Source: Halanaerobiaceae bacterium
Lineage (GTDB): Bacteria > Bacillota > Halanaerobiia > Halanaerobiales > Halarsenatibacteraceae
DNA: 64,000 nucleotides
Direction of reading: 5' to 3'
NCBI GenBank assembly: GCA_003553485.1
Contig: PWEJ01000102.1
Location: forward strand, 47,957-111,956
The notes beneath the pieces were generated by a model, which saw only the letters and a program-made list of their open reading frames with translations, was not told the origin of the DNA and searched no databases. The position numbers and the translations under genes were made by a program. Shown one piece after another: positions 42,206 through 51,519 of the stretch (the first letter of the stretch is position 1; each line of letters starts with the position of its first letter).

Positions 42206-42772
42206 ATGGCGGAAAAAAATAATTCTATAGCTAAACTGGTTATAACTTTAACAATTATAGGAGCTTTTGGCGCTTTGTTTCTGGCCGGGGTTTATGAATG
42301 GACTATTCCTCATATTTTAGAACATGAAGCCCGGGCTAGAGAACAGGCGATAATGGAAGTATTGCCGGATCTGGATTATTATGAAGAGGTTACTCATAAT
42401 GACAAAATATTTTATGAGGGTTATGATGAAAATGATAATCTGGTAGGAGTGGCTGTCTCCTTAAAGGGCGGTGGTTATGCTGGAGAGATTGAGATTATGA
42501 TTGGCACAGACCCTCAAGAAGGAAAAATTTTAAATATATATGTCTTAAACCATCAAGAAACACCGGGTTTAGGTGCTAGAATTACAGAAGAACAATTTCG
42601 GGAAGATTTTAAAGATGCCCCCTTTAGCGAATTGGAGATTGTTCAGCGCACCCCTGAAGAACCCTATGAAATAGAAGCAATTGCCGGGGCAACCATGTCG
42701 GTGGAGGCAGTAAAAAATATTGTCTCAGATGTAGGCGATATTGTCACTGAACATTATGGAGGTGGCAACTAA
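42206..42772 (+). CDS. rnfG: Rnf complex subunit RnfG
   Basis: A 188-residue subunit with one N-terminal helix (IAKLVITLTIIGAFGALFLAGVY) and an extracytoplasmic FMN-binding domain. The conserved flavinylation threonine is in IAGATMSVEAV near residue 172, and LNHQETPGLGARI is the family signature. ATG follows the rnfD stop directly; the stop shares a base with the rnfE ATG (TAATG). An ApbE flavin transferase, needed to attach FMN, is not in the window. Confidence 0.95.
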   Translation: MAEKNNSIAKLVITLTIIGAFGALFLAGVYEWTIPHILEHEARAREQAIMEVLPDLDYYEEVTHNDKIFYEGYDENDNLVGVAVSLKGGGYAGEIEIMIGTDPQEGKILNIYVLNHQETPGLGARITEEQFREDFKDAPFSELEIVQRTPEEPYEIEAIAGATMSVEAVKNIVSDVGDIVTEHYGGGN

Positions 42773-43380
42773 TGAAAAATTATTTAGATATATTTAAGAA
42801 TGGTCTCTGGAATGAAAACCCAATATTCAAGTTGATTATTGGTTTATGTCCTACTCTAGCAGTAACAAATACTGTGGTAAATGGTTTTGCCATGGGGATG
42901 GCAACGGGTTTTGTCCTCATATCTTCGGAAATTGTCATCTCTTTAATTAAAAAATGGATACCCAATGATGTGCGCATACCCAGTTTTATTCTTATTATAG
43001 TAACCTTTGTTACTTTTACTGATTATTTCCTGGGAGCTTTCTTTCCTGATATAGCAGATGCCCTGGCTCTCTTTATTCCACTAATAGTGGTAAACTGTCT
43101 GATCTTAGGAAGGCAGGAAGCCTTTGCTTCTCAAAATCCCACCAGAAAAGCAATTTTTGACGCTGTGGGTATGACCGTTGGATTTACCTGGGTTTTAGTA
43201 GCTTTAAGTGCTATTAGAGAGTTATTTGGTTTTGGCACTTTAGCTGGTGTGGAAATATTTGGAGCTGGCTACACAGATATGATTATTATGATTTTACCTG
43301 GAGGAGCCTTTTTGACTCTGGGCGTTTTAGTTGGTTTCTTGAATTTTCTAGATAGAAAGGTGGGGTCAGACAATGGATAG
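42772..43380 (+). CDS. rnfE: Rnf complex subunit RnfE
   Basis: Membrane subunit of 202 residues with six helices; the half-channel partner of RnfA, homologous to NqrD. Typical segments are GLCPTLAVTNTVVNGFAMG and PLIVVNCLILGRQEAFA. Its stop overlaps rnfA by 8 bp. Confidence 0.95.
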   Translation: MKNYLDIFKNGLWNENPIFKLIIGLCPTLAVTNTVVNGFAMGMATGFVLISSEIVISLIKKWIPNDVRIPSFILIIVTFVTFTDYFLGAFFPDIADALALFIPLIVVNCLILGRQEAFASQNPTRKAIFDAVGMTVGFTWVLVALSAIRELFGFGTLAGVEIFGAGYTDMIIMILPGGAFLTLGVLVGFLNFLDRKVGSDNG

Positions 43381-43963
43381 TCTGCAATATTTGCTGCTTC
43401 TCTTTATCAGTACAGTATTGATTAACAATTTTGTCTTAATCCAATTTTTAGGGATCTGTCCCTTTTTAGGGGTCTCAAGATATGTGGAAACAGCCTTCAG
43501 CATGGGGCTTGCAGCTACCTTTGTGATGACTATGACCGCCTTTGCTACTTATTTTATAAATACCTTTATACTTGAGGCCTTAAACTTAGAGTTTTTACAA
43601 TATATGTCCTTTATTATTGTTATTGCCTCGTTAGTACAATTTGTGGAGATGTTTATCAAGAAAGTAAGTCCCGTTTTATATAAAGCATTAGGAATCTATC
43701 TGCCTTTAATTACCACCAATTGTGCCATTATGGGTATGGCCCTTTTAATTCCCCAAAATGATTATAATTTTATTGAGAGTATTGTTTTTGGTTTTGGGGC
43801 AGGGGTTGGTTTTACCCTGGCTATTGTTTTAATCGCCGGCTTAAGACAGGAAATTCAATTTGGCGATGTTCCGCAAGATCTTAAAGGGATGCCGATAACT
43901 TTAATATTAGCTGGCTTAATGGCCTTAGCTTTTATGGGCTTTGCTGGATTGGCAGTAGTTTAA
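43373..43963 (+). CDS. rnfA: Rnf complex subunit RnfA
   Basis: Membrane subunit of 196 residues with six helices, inverted in topology relative to RnfE and homologous to NqrE. NNFVLIQFLGICPFLGVS and PLITTNCAIMG carry the cysteines that in NqrD/E-type pairs hold an intramembrane iron centre. Followed 36 bp later by rnfB. Confidence 0.95.
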   Translation: MDSLQYLLLLFISTVLINNFVLIQFLGICPFLGVSRYVETAFSMGLAATFVMTMTAFATYFINTFILEALNLEFLQYMSFIIVIASLVQFVEMFIKKVSPVLYKALGIYLPLITTNCAIMGMALLIPQNDYNFIESIVFGFGAGVGFTLAIVLIAGLRQEIQFGDVPQDLKGMPITLILAGLMALAFMGFAGLAVV

Positions 43964-43999
43964 CCAGCTGGCTTAGAAAACTGGAGGTGTAATAAACTA

Positions 44000-44983
44000 A
44001 TGGATTCGATTTTTATATATGCTTTTTTAAGTATGGGGGCTTTAGCAGCCTTTCTAGCAGCAGGTCTGGGCTTTGCCTCCCGTACTTTTCATGTGGAAAA
44101 AGACCCCCGCGTAGTGGAAGCTAATGAGATTCTGCCAGGAGCCAATTGTGGAGCCTGTGGCTATGCTGGCTGTGAGAATTTTGCTGAAGCTGTAGTAGAA
44201 GGTGAGGCCCCGGTAGCAGGTTGTCCTGTGGGGGGAGAGGGTGTAGCCGACAAATTAGCAGACCTTATGGGGGCGGAGGCTGAAAGTGCAGAAAAGCAGG
44301 TTGCCCGTTTATTATGTAAAGGTATAAAGAGTAAGACAGCCCAAAATGCTTCTTATCAGGGAATAGAAAGTTGTGTTGCGGCTTCAGTTGTGGGTTTAGC
44401 TGAAAAAAAATGTTCCTATGGTTGCCTGGGTTTTGGTGATTGTGCTGAAATTTGTCCCTTTGATGCCATTGTCATGAATGATGAAGGCCTGCCGGAGGTA
44501 GATGAAGAAAAATGTACGGGCTGTAATAATTGTGTGGAAGAATGTCCCCATGATCTTTTCCTGCTGGGGCCGATAAGCGGCAAGAATCATATTAGGTGCT
44601 CTTCTCATGATGCTGGTAAAGTAGTGAGAAAAATTTGTGAAGTGGGTTGTATAGCCTGCACCCAATGTGCCAGAGTTTGTCCTGTAGAGGCAATAGAGAT
44701 GCAGGAAAACTTGGCGGTTTTGGATTATGAAAAATGTATAAATTGCGGACTCTGTGCTGAAAAATGTCCCACAGATACTATTGATTTTGAGGGAGAAAAA
44801 ATTTCAGCTATAGAAATAACAGAGGATTGTATTGGCTGCACCAAGTGTGCTCAAGAATGTCCTGTGGAGGCAATAACTGGAGAAGCTAAGGAACAGCATG
44901 AAATTGATCAGGAAACCTGTATAAAATGTGGGATCTGCTATAATGTCTGCCCTGTGGATGCTGTAAAAAAAGAAGTTAAGTAA
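44000..44983 (+). CDS. rnfB: Rnf complex subunit RnfB (ferredoxin-binding)
   Basis: A 327-residue electron-entry subunit anchored by an N-terminal helix (about residues 4-24). The first cluster site is NCGACGYAGC...C (about residues 50-75). Six further ferredoxin-like motifs follow: CSYGCLGFGDCAEICP, CTGCNNCVEECP, CIACTQCARVCP, CINCGLCAEKCP, CIGCTKCAQECP and CIKCGICYNVCP, so up to seven [4Fe-4S] clusters. It is near the length of the acetogen type. GGAGGTG precedes the ATG and a hairpin terminator follows. Confidence 0.94.
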   Translation: MDSIFIYAFLSMGALAAFLAAGLGFASRTFHVEKDPRVVEANEILPGANCGACGYAGCENFAEAVVEGEAPVAGCPVGGEGVADKLADLMGAEAESAEKQVARLLCKGIKSKTAQNASYQGIESCVAASVVGLAEKKCSYGCLGFGDCAEICPFDAIVMNDEGLPEVDEEKCTGCNNCVEECPHDLFLLGPISGKNHIRCSSHDAGKVVRKICEVGCIACTQCARVCPVEAIEMQENLAVLDYEKCINCGLCAEKCPTDTIDFEGEKISAIEITEDCIGCTKCAQECPVEAITGEAKEQHEIDQETCIKCGICYNVCPVDAVKKEVK

Positions 44984-45016
44984 TTAGCCAATATAACAGC
45001 TTTATTTTTAGTATTT

Positions 45017-45047
45017 AAGGGTACCTTTGTTAAAAGGTACCCTTTGA
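45017..45047 (+). terminator. Terminator after rnfB
   Basis: A perfect 12-bp stem, AAGGGTACCTTT (45017-45028) with AAAGGTACCCTT (45033-45044), and a GTTA loop. The T-run is short, but the stem and position 34 bp after the stop fit termination. Confidence 0.7.
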
Positions 45048-45138
45048 TAATGTGGTCTGTCCTCATTTCCCATACCTTGTTTTGATATCAGCAAAATAAC
45101 TCCAGGCCGGAGGGGATTACAGAACAACCTTTTGCTTA

Positions 45139-45167
45139 TGGACAAAAAATGCAATTGATGTTACAAT
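45139..45167 (+). promoter_or_regulatory. Promoter for the Gx transporter-maf-radC unit
   Basis: TGGACA (45139-45144), 17-base spacer, TACAAT (45162-45167), 43 bp before the ATG. The rest of the 227-bp gap holds only the rnf terminator and nothing else I recognise. Confidence 0.5.
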
Positions 45168-45210
45168 TATAAATGATTAAGGTAAATTTTTTAGGAGTGA
45201 AAATTAATTA

Positions 45211-45738
45211 ATGAAAAAAAATAGAGTAAAGACTATTGTCTTGCTTGGCCTTTTAATCTCAGTGGGCATGGTCTTACATGTGGTGGAAAGTTTAATTCCG
45301 GTAAGTCACTTTGTCCCTGGGGCTAAATTAGGGTTAGCCAATATAGCCAGTCTTTTGGGTTTGATAATATTTGGCTTTAAAGCGGGCTTTTTGATTCTTT
45401 TTTTTCGTATAATGCTAGGTTCTTTATTAGCAGGTACTTTTCTTTCCTTTAATTTTTTTATGAGCGTAAGTGGTGGGCTGGCTGGATATTTATTGATGAG
45501 TCTAACTTATCTTTATGCCAGAAAGTATTTTAGTTTCATTGGAATTAGCATCATAGGGGCTGTTTTTCATAATATTGGTCAGATTATAACGGCTAGTTTT
45601 ATTATTGGCAGTACGGGCTTATTTTATTATTTGCCTTACCTTACTCTTCTGGCAATTCCAGCTGGAATTATGATTGGACTAATCGTTGATTTCACCTATA
45701 ATTATTTACCGCCAGGACTGGCAGGTGATTACCATTGA
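45211..45738 (+). CDS. Gx transporter family / heptaprenyl diphosphate synthase component I
   Basis: A 175-residue membrane protein with five or six helices, matching the PF07456 family (heptaprenyl diphosphate synthase subunit I, also called Gx transporter). Segments VPGAKLGLANIASLLGLIIFGFKAG and SVSGGLAGYLLM are characteristic. The family resembles ECF-type substrate-binding components; in clostridia it often neighbours FMN-binding proteins and Rnf genes, as here. Its exact role is unsettled. Its stop overlaps the TTG of maf. Confidence 0.8.
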   Translation: MKKNRVKTIVLLGLLISVGMVLHVVESLIPVSHFVPGAKLGLANIASLLGLIIFGFKAGFLILFFRIMLGSLLAGTFLSFNFFMSVSGGLAGYLLMSLTYLYARKYFSFIGISIIGAVFHNIGQIITASFIIGSTGLFYYLPYLTLLAIPAGIMIGLIVDFTYNYLPPGLAGDYH

Positions 45739-46334
45739 GCCCCAATAAAGAACCAGCTATTATACTGGCTTCTTCCTCACCGCGGAGAAAAAAACTTTTG
45801 CAGCAGTATGGACTTTCCTTTAAAGTGGATCCCAGCAGTATAAACGAAGACATCGCCGATCATAATACTGGCCCCAAAATAGCTGAAAAACTGGCGGTGA
45901 TGAAGGCCGAGGATGTAGCTACCAGATATCAAGAAGCTTTAATTATTGCTGCTGATACCATTGTGGTTTATCGGCATAAAATTTTAGGAAAACCAGGCGA
46001 TTTAGAAGCTGCCAAAAGGATGCTGGCAGATCTCAGAGGCCGGGAACATGAAGTTTATACTGGCATAGCTTTATTGCGCAAAAAAGCAGGGGAAAACAAT
46101 AAATTGATTTCTAAACTTGATGGCACTAAGGTGAAGATGCGCAACTTTAGTAATGAAGAACTTCGGGGTTATCTGGCGTCCAGGGAACCCCTGGGTAAAG
46201 CCGGGGCTTATGCCATCCAGGGATTAGGTAGCCTTTTGGTAAAATCCATATCTGGCTCTTATTTTACGGTGATGGGATTACCGGTTCATTTATTACCTGA
46301 ACTTTTAGGAGAGTTTTCCATATCAATTTTATAA
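45735..46334 (+). CDS. maf: Maf-family nucleotide pyrophosphatase
   Basis: A 199-residue house-cleaning pyrophosphatase acting on dTTP, UTP or modified nucleotides. Motifs: ILASSSPRRKKLLQQYG, AADTIVVYRHKILGKP and the C-terminal AIQGLGSLLVKSISGSYFTVMGLP. TTG 45735 overlaps the previous stop by 4 bp (TTGA), with AGGTGAT upstream. It precedes radC and mreB, its classic Firmicute location. Confidence 0.93.
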   Translation: MSPNKEPAIILASSSPRRKKLLQQYGLSFKVDPSSINEDIADHNTGPKIAEKLAVMKAEDVATRYQEALIIAADTIVVYRHKILGKPGDLEAAKRMLADLRGREHEVYTGIALLRKKAGENNKLISKLDGTKVKMRNFSNEELRGYLASREPLGKAGAYAIQGLGSLLVKSISGSYFTVMGLPVHLLPELLGEFSISIL

Positions 46335-46383
46335 TAAAAAAGAGGCCATAAAAAGGTTCATCTGAGGATAAAGGGAGAAGACG

Positions 46384-47091
46384 GTGAAAAATAATACAAG
46401 CAAAAATTATACTCTTAAAGATCTATCTTTTGAGGACCGTCCTCGGGAGAAGTTATTCTTTGATGGAGGAGAGAATTTGTCAAATGCAGAGCTGCTGGCT
46501 ATCCTGCTTAATAACGGCAATAGAAAGAGGACGGCAGTGGAGTTAGGTCAGGATATATTGCAACGTGCCGGTTCACTGAGAGATTTAGCTGAGTTTAGTG
46601 CCCAGGAATTATGTGAGTTTTCCGGTGTCGGGCCTGCTAAGGCTGCCAGAATTATAGCAGCTATTGAGTTTGCTAAACGCTTGACTGCTCCTTCACCTAA
46701 AAAAGCCCCAGCCTTGACCTCTCCTGCCGAAGCAGCCCGTTTTGTGATTCCCCGTTTAAGATTTTTACAACAAGAAGTTTTGTTGCTGATACTTTTAAAT
46801 AGCAAAAATAAAGTAATTAAAATAAAAGAAGTGAGCAGAGGTGGACTCAGCAGTACTTTAGTCCATCCTCGAGAAATTTTTAAAGTTGCTTTAAAAAAAT
46901 CTGCTTCAGCTGTTATTCTCTGCCATAATCATCCCAGTGGTGAGACAGAACCAAGTAGGGATGATATAATAGTAACAGAAAAACTTATTTCGGCAGGTAA
47001 GTTACTGGGAATTTCAGTATTAGATCATTTGATTGTAGCTAATAATTCATTTTTGAGCTTAAAAGAAGAGGGTTACCTGCAAAACCTCTAA
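46384..47091 (+). CDS. radC: RadC-family JAB/MPN domain protein
   Basis: A 235-residue protein with an N-terminal helix-hairpin-helix part (SDAELLAILL-like SNAELLAILLNNGNR, FSGVGPAKAARIIAAIEF) and a C-terminal JAMM metalloprotease-like domain with HNHPSGETEPSRDD. GTG start with AAGGGAGAAG upstream. Named for DNA repair, but its biochemical role remains unclear. Located just before mreB as in many Firmicutes. Confidence 0.93.
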   Translation: MKNNTSKNYTLKDLSFEDRPREKLFFDGGENLSNAELLAILLNNGNRKRTAVELGQDILQRAGSLRDLAEFSAQELCEFSGVGPAKAARIIAAIEFAKRLTAPSPKKAPALTSPAEAARFVIPRLRFLQQEVLLLILLNSKNKVIKIKEVSRGGLSSTLVHPREIFKVALKKSASAVILCHNHPSGETEPSRDDIIVTEKLISAGKLLGISVLDHLIVANNSFLSLKEEGYLQNL

Positions 47092-47162
47092 AGAAACTAA
47101 AAAATCATCCTGCTCCGTCTTGTTTAAATTGTTTTTAAATAGAATTAAGGAAGGTGTAAATC

Positions 47163-48203
47163 ATGGTGATGAAGTTTTTAAGTGCCCCCTTTTCAAGAGA
47201 TATGGGCATAGATTTAGGCACAGCTAATACCCTGGTATATTTAGCCAGTAAAGGAATTATTATTAGAGAACCCTCAGTAGTGGCTTTAAGAACCAATAAT
47301 AATGAACTTTTAGCTGTGGGTAATGAAGCAAAAAATATGATAGGCAGAACTCCAGGAAATATTGTAGCAGTGAGACCGATGAAAGATGGGGTAATAGCTG
47401 ATTTTGATGTGACTGAAGAAATGTTACGCTATTTTATCACTAAAGCCCATAAAAGGACGCGACTAGTTCGGCCTAGAATAATCATTTGTGTCCCCTCGGG
47501 GGTAACAGAAGTGGAAAAGAGAGCAGTTTTAGATGCAGCCCGGCAAGCCGGGGCTAGAAAAGCTTTTTTAATTGAAGAGCCCATGGCAGCAGCTATTGGG
47601 GCAGATTTGCCGGTAAATGAACCAGCCGGCAATATGATTGTTGATATTGGGGGAGGAACTACTGAAGTAGCTGTTATCTCTCTGGGAGGTATAGTAAGTA
47701 GCACTTCCATTAGAATTGGTGGTGATGAAATGGATGAGTCGATTGTGCAATTTATTAAGAGAAAATATAATATTATGATAGGAGAGAGGACTTCTGAGGA
47801 GATCAAGAAAGAAATTGGTTCTGCTTGTTTAGAAAGTTCTAAGGGTAAAATTGATATTAGAGGAAGAGATTTAGTTAGTGGTCTGCCTAAAAATATTGAA
47901 GTAACTTCTGAGGAAATTACAGGTGCTATTAGAGAACCGGTACAGAGTATAGTGGAGGCAGTCAAAATGACCTTAGAAGAAACACCTCCGGAACTTTCAG
48001 CTGATGTCATGGATTTTGGTATAATTTTAACTGGAGGAGGAGCTTTATTACAGGGTATGGATAAGTTGATTGCTAATGAAACCCATATTCCGGTACATAT
48101 AGCCGAGGATCCCCTTGATTGTGTGGTAAAGGGTACTGGCATTGCTCTGGAAGAATTGGATATGTTGCGTAAAGTATTGATTTCTCCTAAAAGAATTTCC
48201 TGA
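47163..48203 (+). CDS. mreB: Rod-shape determining protein MreB
   Basis: Bacterial actin of 346 residues polymerising on the membrane to guide lateral wall growth. Phosphate loops [13 protein letters not shown] and [17 protein letters not shown], adenosine motif [14 protein letters not shown]. The N-terminal [12 protein letters not shown] fits the amphipathic membrane helix. ATG 47163 and ATG 47169 are both possible. Next mreC starts 21 bp later. Confidence 0.95.
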   Translation: MVMKFLSAPFSRDMGIDLGTANTLVYLASKGIIIREPSVVALRTNNNELLAVGNEAKNMIGRTPGNIVAVRPMKDGVIADFDVTEEMLRYFITKAHKRTRLVRPRIIICVPSGVTEVEKRAVLDAARQAGARKAFLIEEPMAAAIGADLPVNEPAGNMIVDIGGGTTEVAVISLGGIVSSTSIRIGGDEMDESIVQFIKRKYNIMIGERTSEEIKKEIGSACLESSKGKIDIRGRDLVSGLPKNIEVTSEEITGAIREPVQSIVEAVKMTLEETPPELSADVMDFGIILTGGGALLQGMDKLIANETHIPVHIAEDPLDCVVKGTGIALEELDMLRKVLISPKRIS

Positions 48204-48224
48204 GCAAGCCGGGGGTGAATATAT

Positions 48225-49058
48225 TTGTTGAAATTTAACAAAAGAAAATTAGGTTTAACTACGATTATATTATTGTTATTATTAGTAGTGCTGGTAGTCA
48301 ATATTTTTGATTACGAATTTTATCTTTTTCGCTGGCTGGAAAATGGTGTTTATAACTTAGTGGCATTTTTTATTGGGACAGTTGAAAATGTAGCTAATTC
48401 CATACATGATTTTTATCAGAGTTTATTTCGAGCTCAGGAACTGCTCCAGGAAAATAGAGCTTTAAGGCGGGAAATTTCCGAGTTGATGATATATAATATC
48501 TCCTTGAGAGAACTGGAGCAGGAAAATAATCGCCTGCGGGAGATGTTGAATCTAGAGGAGGATTTATTAGTCAATTCCTCTTTATTAGGAGCCAGAAAAG
48601 TTGGTTTTGTTCCTGGCAGTTGGGAAGATAGATTGATGATCAGTGCCGGCACAAATGATGGGGTAGAAGATAGAATGCCAGTGGTTAGCTATGGAGGAAC
48701 GCTTTTAGGTATAATCGATAACGCCGGGGTTAGTAATTCTCAGGTTAAGCTAATTACAGATCCAGAATTTTCTGTGGGAGCCAGAGTTGAGAGAGAAGAC
48801 TCTCGAGCCTCAGGAATTGTCAGAGGACAACCAGGTAACGAGAACTTGAGAATGGAAAGGATAGGCTGGGATGCTGATATTAGCCCCGGAGACAAGATTG
48901 TGACTTCTGGAGTTTCAGGTGACTATCCCAGAGGGCTACCCATTGGCAGGGTGATTGAGATTGAACCTGCTAGTTATGGACTATCTCAAGCGGCGGAGAT
49001 TGATTATAATCTTGATAGTCGAACTATTGAGGAAGTTTTTATCCTGCTGGATTTTTAA
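48225..49058 (+). CDS. mreC: Rod-shape determining protein MreC
   Basis: A 277-residue bitopic protein: one membrane helix (about residues 7-25), coiled coil (about 60-110, RAQELLQENRALRREI...LEQENNRLREMLN) and the two-barrel extracytoplasmic domain (SWEDRLMISAGTNDGV, VVSYGGTLLGII, GDKIVTSG). It connects MreB with PBP2. TTG start after GGGGGTGA. Length is normal. Confidence 0.93.
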   Translation: MLKFNKRKLGLTTIILLLLLVVLVVNIFDYEFYLFRWLENGVYNLVAFFIGTVENVANSIHDFYQSLFRAQELLQENRALRREISELMIYNISLRELEQENNRLREMLNLEEDLLVNSSLLGARKVGFVPGSWEDRLMISAGTNDGVEDRMPVVSYGGTLLGIIDNAGVSNSQVKLITDPEFSVGARVEREDSRASGIVRGQPGNENLRMERIGWDADISPGDKIVTSGVSGDYPRGLPIGRVIEIEPASYGLSQAAEIDYNLDSRTIEEVFILLDF

Positions 49059-49098
49059 AAATTTTATAGATCTATAGCATCTACCTGGAGGAAAAATA

Positions 49099-49608
49099 AT
49101 GCGTGATAAATTAAAATTTTTGCTTATAATATTGATATCATTAGTTTTCCAGGTGACCCTTTTCTCCCGCCTGCCAGCTGCAGACTTTGGACCAGATTTA
49201 CTGCTGGTAATATCCTTTAGTGCCGGTTTTCTTCAGGGTAGTAAAGAAGGCCTGCTGGTTGGTTTTACAGCCGGTTTTCTCCAGGATGTGCTTTTAGGTG
49301 GCAATCTGGGATTATATGCTATAGCCAGGATGTTAACAGGCGGAGGAGCTAGTTTGTTGCGTGGAAAAGTCTATCAAGAAAATTTTCCCCTGGTAACACT
49401 TCTTTTATTAGTCTTTACCTTTTTCCATGAAGTCTTGATTTTTCTACTATCAGAGCAGGTGATATTTAGAGTGAACTTTTTCCAGACCATTAGCTATCAT
49501 TTTATTCCTACCTCTATTTATACCATGCTGGTAGGAATCCTGTTATATTTATTTTTATATCAAATCTCTGCTGGTGGTGAAAAAGCTGATGGAAAAACCG
49601 GAGAGTAA
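49099..49608 (+). CDS. mreD: Rod-shape determining protein MreD
   Basis: A 169-residue membrane protein with about five helices; the pattern PDLLLVISFSAGFLQGSKEGLLVGFTAGFLQDV is diagnostic for MreD. GGAGGAAAA precedes ATG 49099. Its 3' end overlaps the penicillin-binding protein gene. Confidence 0.92.
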   Translation: MRDKLKFLLIILISLVFQVTLFSRLPAADFGPDLLLVISFSAGFLQGSKEGLLVGFTAGFLQDVLLGGNLGLYAIARMLTGGGASLLRGKVYQENFPLVTLLLLVFTFFHEVLIFLLSEQVIFRVNFFQTISYHFIPTSIYTMLVGILLYLFLYQISAGGEKADGKTGE

Positions 49609-51481
49609 GATTAAACTGGCTAAAATTGTAGTGATAGTAGTATTTTTATTGTTAGGAGCGAGAGCCGCTCAATTACAAATAATCCAGGGGGGAGATTATT
49701 TTCGCCTGGCTGAAAATAATCGTCTTTCTGTAAGGCCTATAAATGCTCCCCGGGGAAGAATTTATTCCGCCGACGAGGAGGTTTTAGTTGCTAATAAACT
49801 AGCCTATGACGTCTATTTTCAACCAAATGAACTATCTCCAAAACTAACAAGAGAAGAACTTTTTACCAAACTTGCTGATGTCTCAGGCAATGATAAAGAA
49901 ACTTTAGAAAATAATTATCTAAATAACCAGGGATTAAGCCGTCCTGGCGAAGGAGTAATTTTATTAAGGAGCATTTCTTCAGAAAAGATGATAAAGATAG
50001 CTGAAAGGAAAGATCAGTTACAGGGGATTGATATTAGAGAATCACCTCTGCGCGATTATGTCCATGGTGACTTAGGCTCTCATATCATCGGTCATATTGG
50101 TGAAATAAGTGAAGAGGAACTTAGAGATTTTGTGGCCCAGGGCTTAGATTACACTGGAGGAGATACAATAGGTATTGCTGGTTTGGAAAGGCAATATGAA
50201 GAATATCTTAAGGGACAACGAGGTTTTGAAGAAGTAGAGGTTAATCATCTAGGCCACAAAGAAGAACTGCTGGAATCTCAAGAACCTGTACCTGGCTATG
50301 ATCTTAAATTGTCTGTCGATTGGGGATTGCAGCAGAAGACTGAGGAGAGGTTGGAAGAAAAACATTATTACCTGAAAGAGATAGCTGAAGAAGATGAGGA
50401 TGTACCTGAACCAGGAGGAGTAGCTGCTGCCATGATGGATATTAACAGTGGTGATATTCTGGCTATGGGAAATTATCCTCGCTTTGATCCTAATAAATTT
50501 GCCACTGGTTTTACCAATGCCGACTATGATGAATTGCGCAATGATCCCTTACAACCCATGTTAAATCGCAACACCATGTTTGCAGTATCCCCGGGTTCAG
50601 TGTTTAAAACGGTGACGGGGATGGCTGCTTTAGAAAATTTAGAGGTGGATGGTGATACCTCTTTTTTCGATGCCACAGGAGAGTTTCATATTCCAGGATG
50701 GTCAGAGCCCTTTAGAAATTGGATGGATTATGGTGAAGGTGAATTAGATTTCACCAGGGCCATCGGTCGTTCCAATAATATTGTTTTTTATGAGTTGAGC
50801 TATGAACTATATGAGGAGTATCAGGGTAGCAAACTGGTGGAAACAGCCCGGGAGTTTGGTTTAGGAGAAATCACAGGAATTGACTTGCCCAATGAAAGAG
50901 CAGGTTTAGTACCTGATGGGCAGTGGAAAAGGGATAATCTAGGTGAAGGCTGGTATCCCGGAGATTCAGTCAACCTGGGAATAGGGCAGGGCTTTTTATC
51001 TACAACTCCCATGCAGATTTTACAATTAACCAGTGCTATTGCCAATCGGGGCCAGATATATCAGCCAACTTTAGTCCAGCAGATAGTTGATTCTGATGGG
51101 GAAGTTGTTAGGGAAAATAACAGTGAGGCAATTAAGAGTCTGCCTTTTTCACAGGAATCCTTTGAAATTATAGAAGAGGGGCTATTAGAAGTAACAATGA
51201 CAGATTATGGGACGGCTTCAGCTGCTTTCAGTGATTTTCCACTTGACATAGCAGGTAAAACTGGTACAGCTCAATTGGGTTATGGAAACTTAAGTCATGC
51301 CTGGTTTACAGCTTATGGACCCGTGCCCGATCCTGAAATAGCTATAGTGGTTTTTATCGAACGAGGAGATTCCAGTCAGCATGCTATTCCCATAGCAGCA
51401 GACTTATTGGCCCACTATTTCGAAGTAGATGATGAATATGATGGCCCTGAAGAACCACCACCAGAACTTGAGGACCTCTAA
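49589..51481 (+). CDS. mrdA: Penicillin-binding protein 2 (elongasome transpeptidase)
   Basis: A 630-residue class B PBP that cross-links side-wall peptidoglycan with RodA. One N-terminal membrane helix (about residues 10-27), dimerisation domain (ARAAQLQIIQGGDYFRLAENNR... APRGRIYSADEEVLV), and a transpeptidase domain with S337-V-F-K (SPGSVFKTVT), SNN (IGRSNNIVF) and K557-T-G-T. The tail is acidic and proline-rich. ATG 49589 is chosen: GGTGGTGA lies about 10 bases upstream. GTG codons at 49574 and 49577 fall in that site. Confidence 0.93.
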   Translation: MEKPESKIKLAKIVVIVVFLLLGARAAQLQIIQGGDYFRLAENNRLSVRPINAPRGRIYSADEEVLVANKLAYDVYFQPNELSPKLTREELFTKLADVSGNDKETLENNYLNNQGLSRPGEGVILLRSISSEKMIKIAERKDQLQGIDIRESPLRDYVHGDLGSHIIGHIGEISEEELRDFVAQGLDYTGGDTIGIAGLERQYEEYLKGQRGFEEVEVNHLGHKEELLESQEPVPGYDLKLSVDWGLQQKTEERLEEKHYYLKEIAEEDEDVPEPGGVAAAMMDINSGDILAMGNYPRFDPNKFATGFTNADYDELRNDPLQPMLNRNTMFAVSPGSVFKTVTGMAALENLEVDGDTSFFDATGEFHIPGWSEPFRNWMDYGEGELDFTRAIGRSNNIVFYELSYELYEEYQGSKLVETAREFGLGEITGIDLPNERAGLVPDGQWKRDNLGEGWYPGDSVNLGIGQGFLSTTPMQILQLTSAIANRGQIYQPTLVQQIVDSDGEVVRENNSEAIKSLPFSQESFEIIEEGLLEVTMTDYGTASAAFSDFPLDIAGKTGTAQLGYGNLSHAWFTAYGPVPDPEIAIVVFIERGDSSQHAIPIAADLLAHYFEVDDEYDGPEEPPPELEDL

Positions 51482-51519
51482 ACTTTTAAATTAATTTTGT
51501 TTATTAAGGGGAGAAAGAT

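Noticed and set aside
47429..48301. A 290-codon open frame on the minus strand opposite mreB/mreC
   Set aside because: It is the complement of the conserved mreB and mreC reading frames, has a serine/isoleucine-rich composition without family features and no ribosome-binding site.
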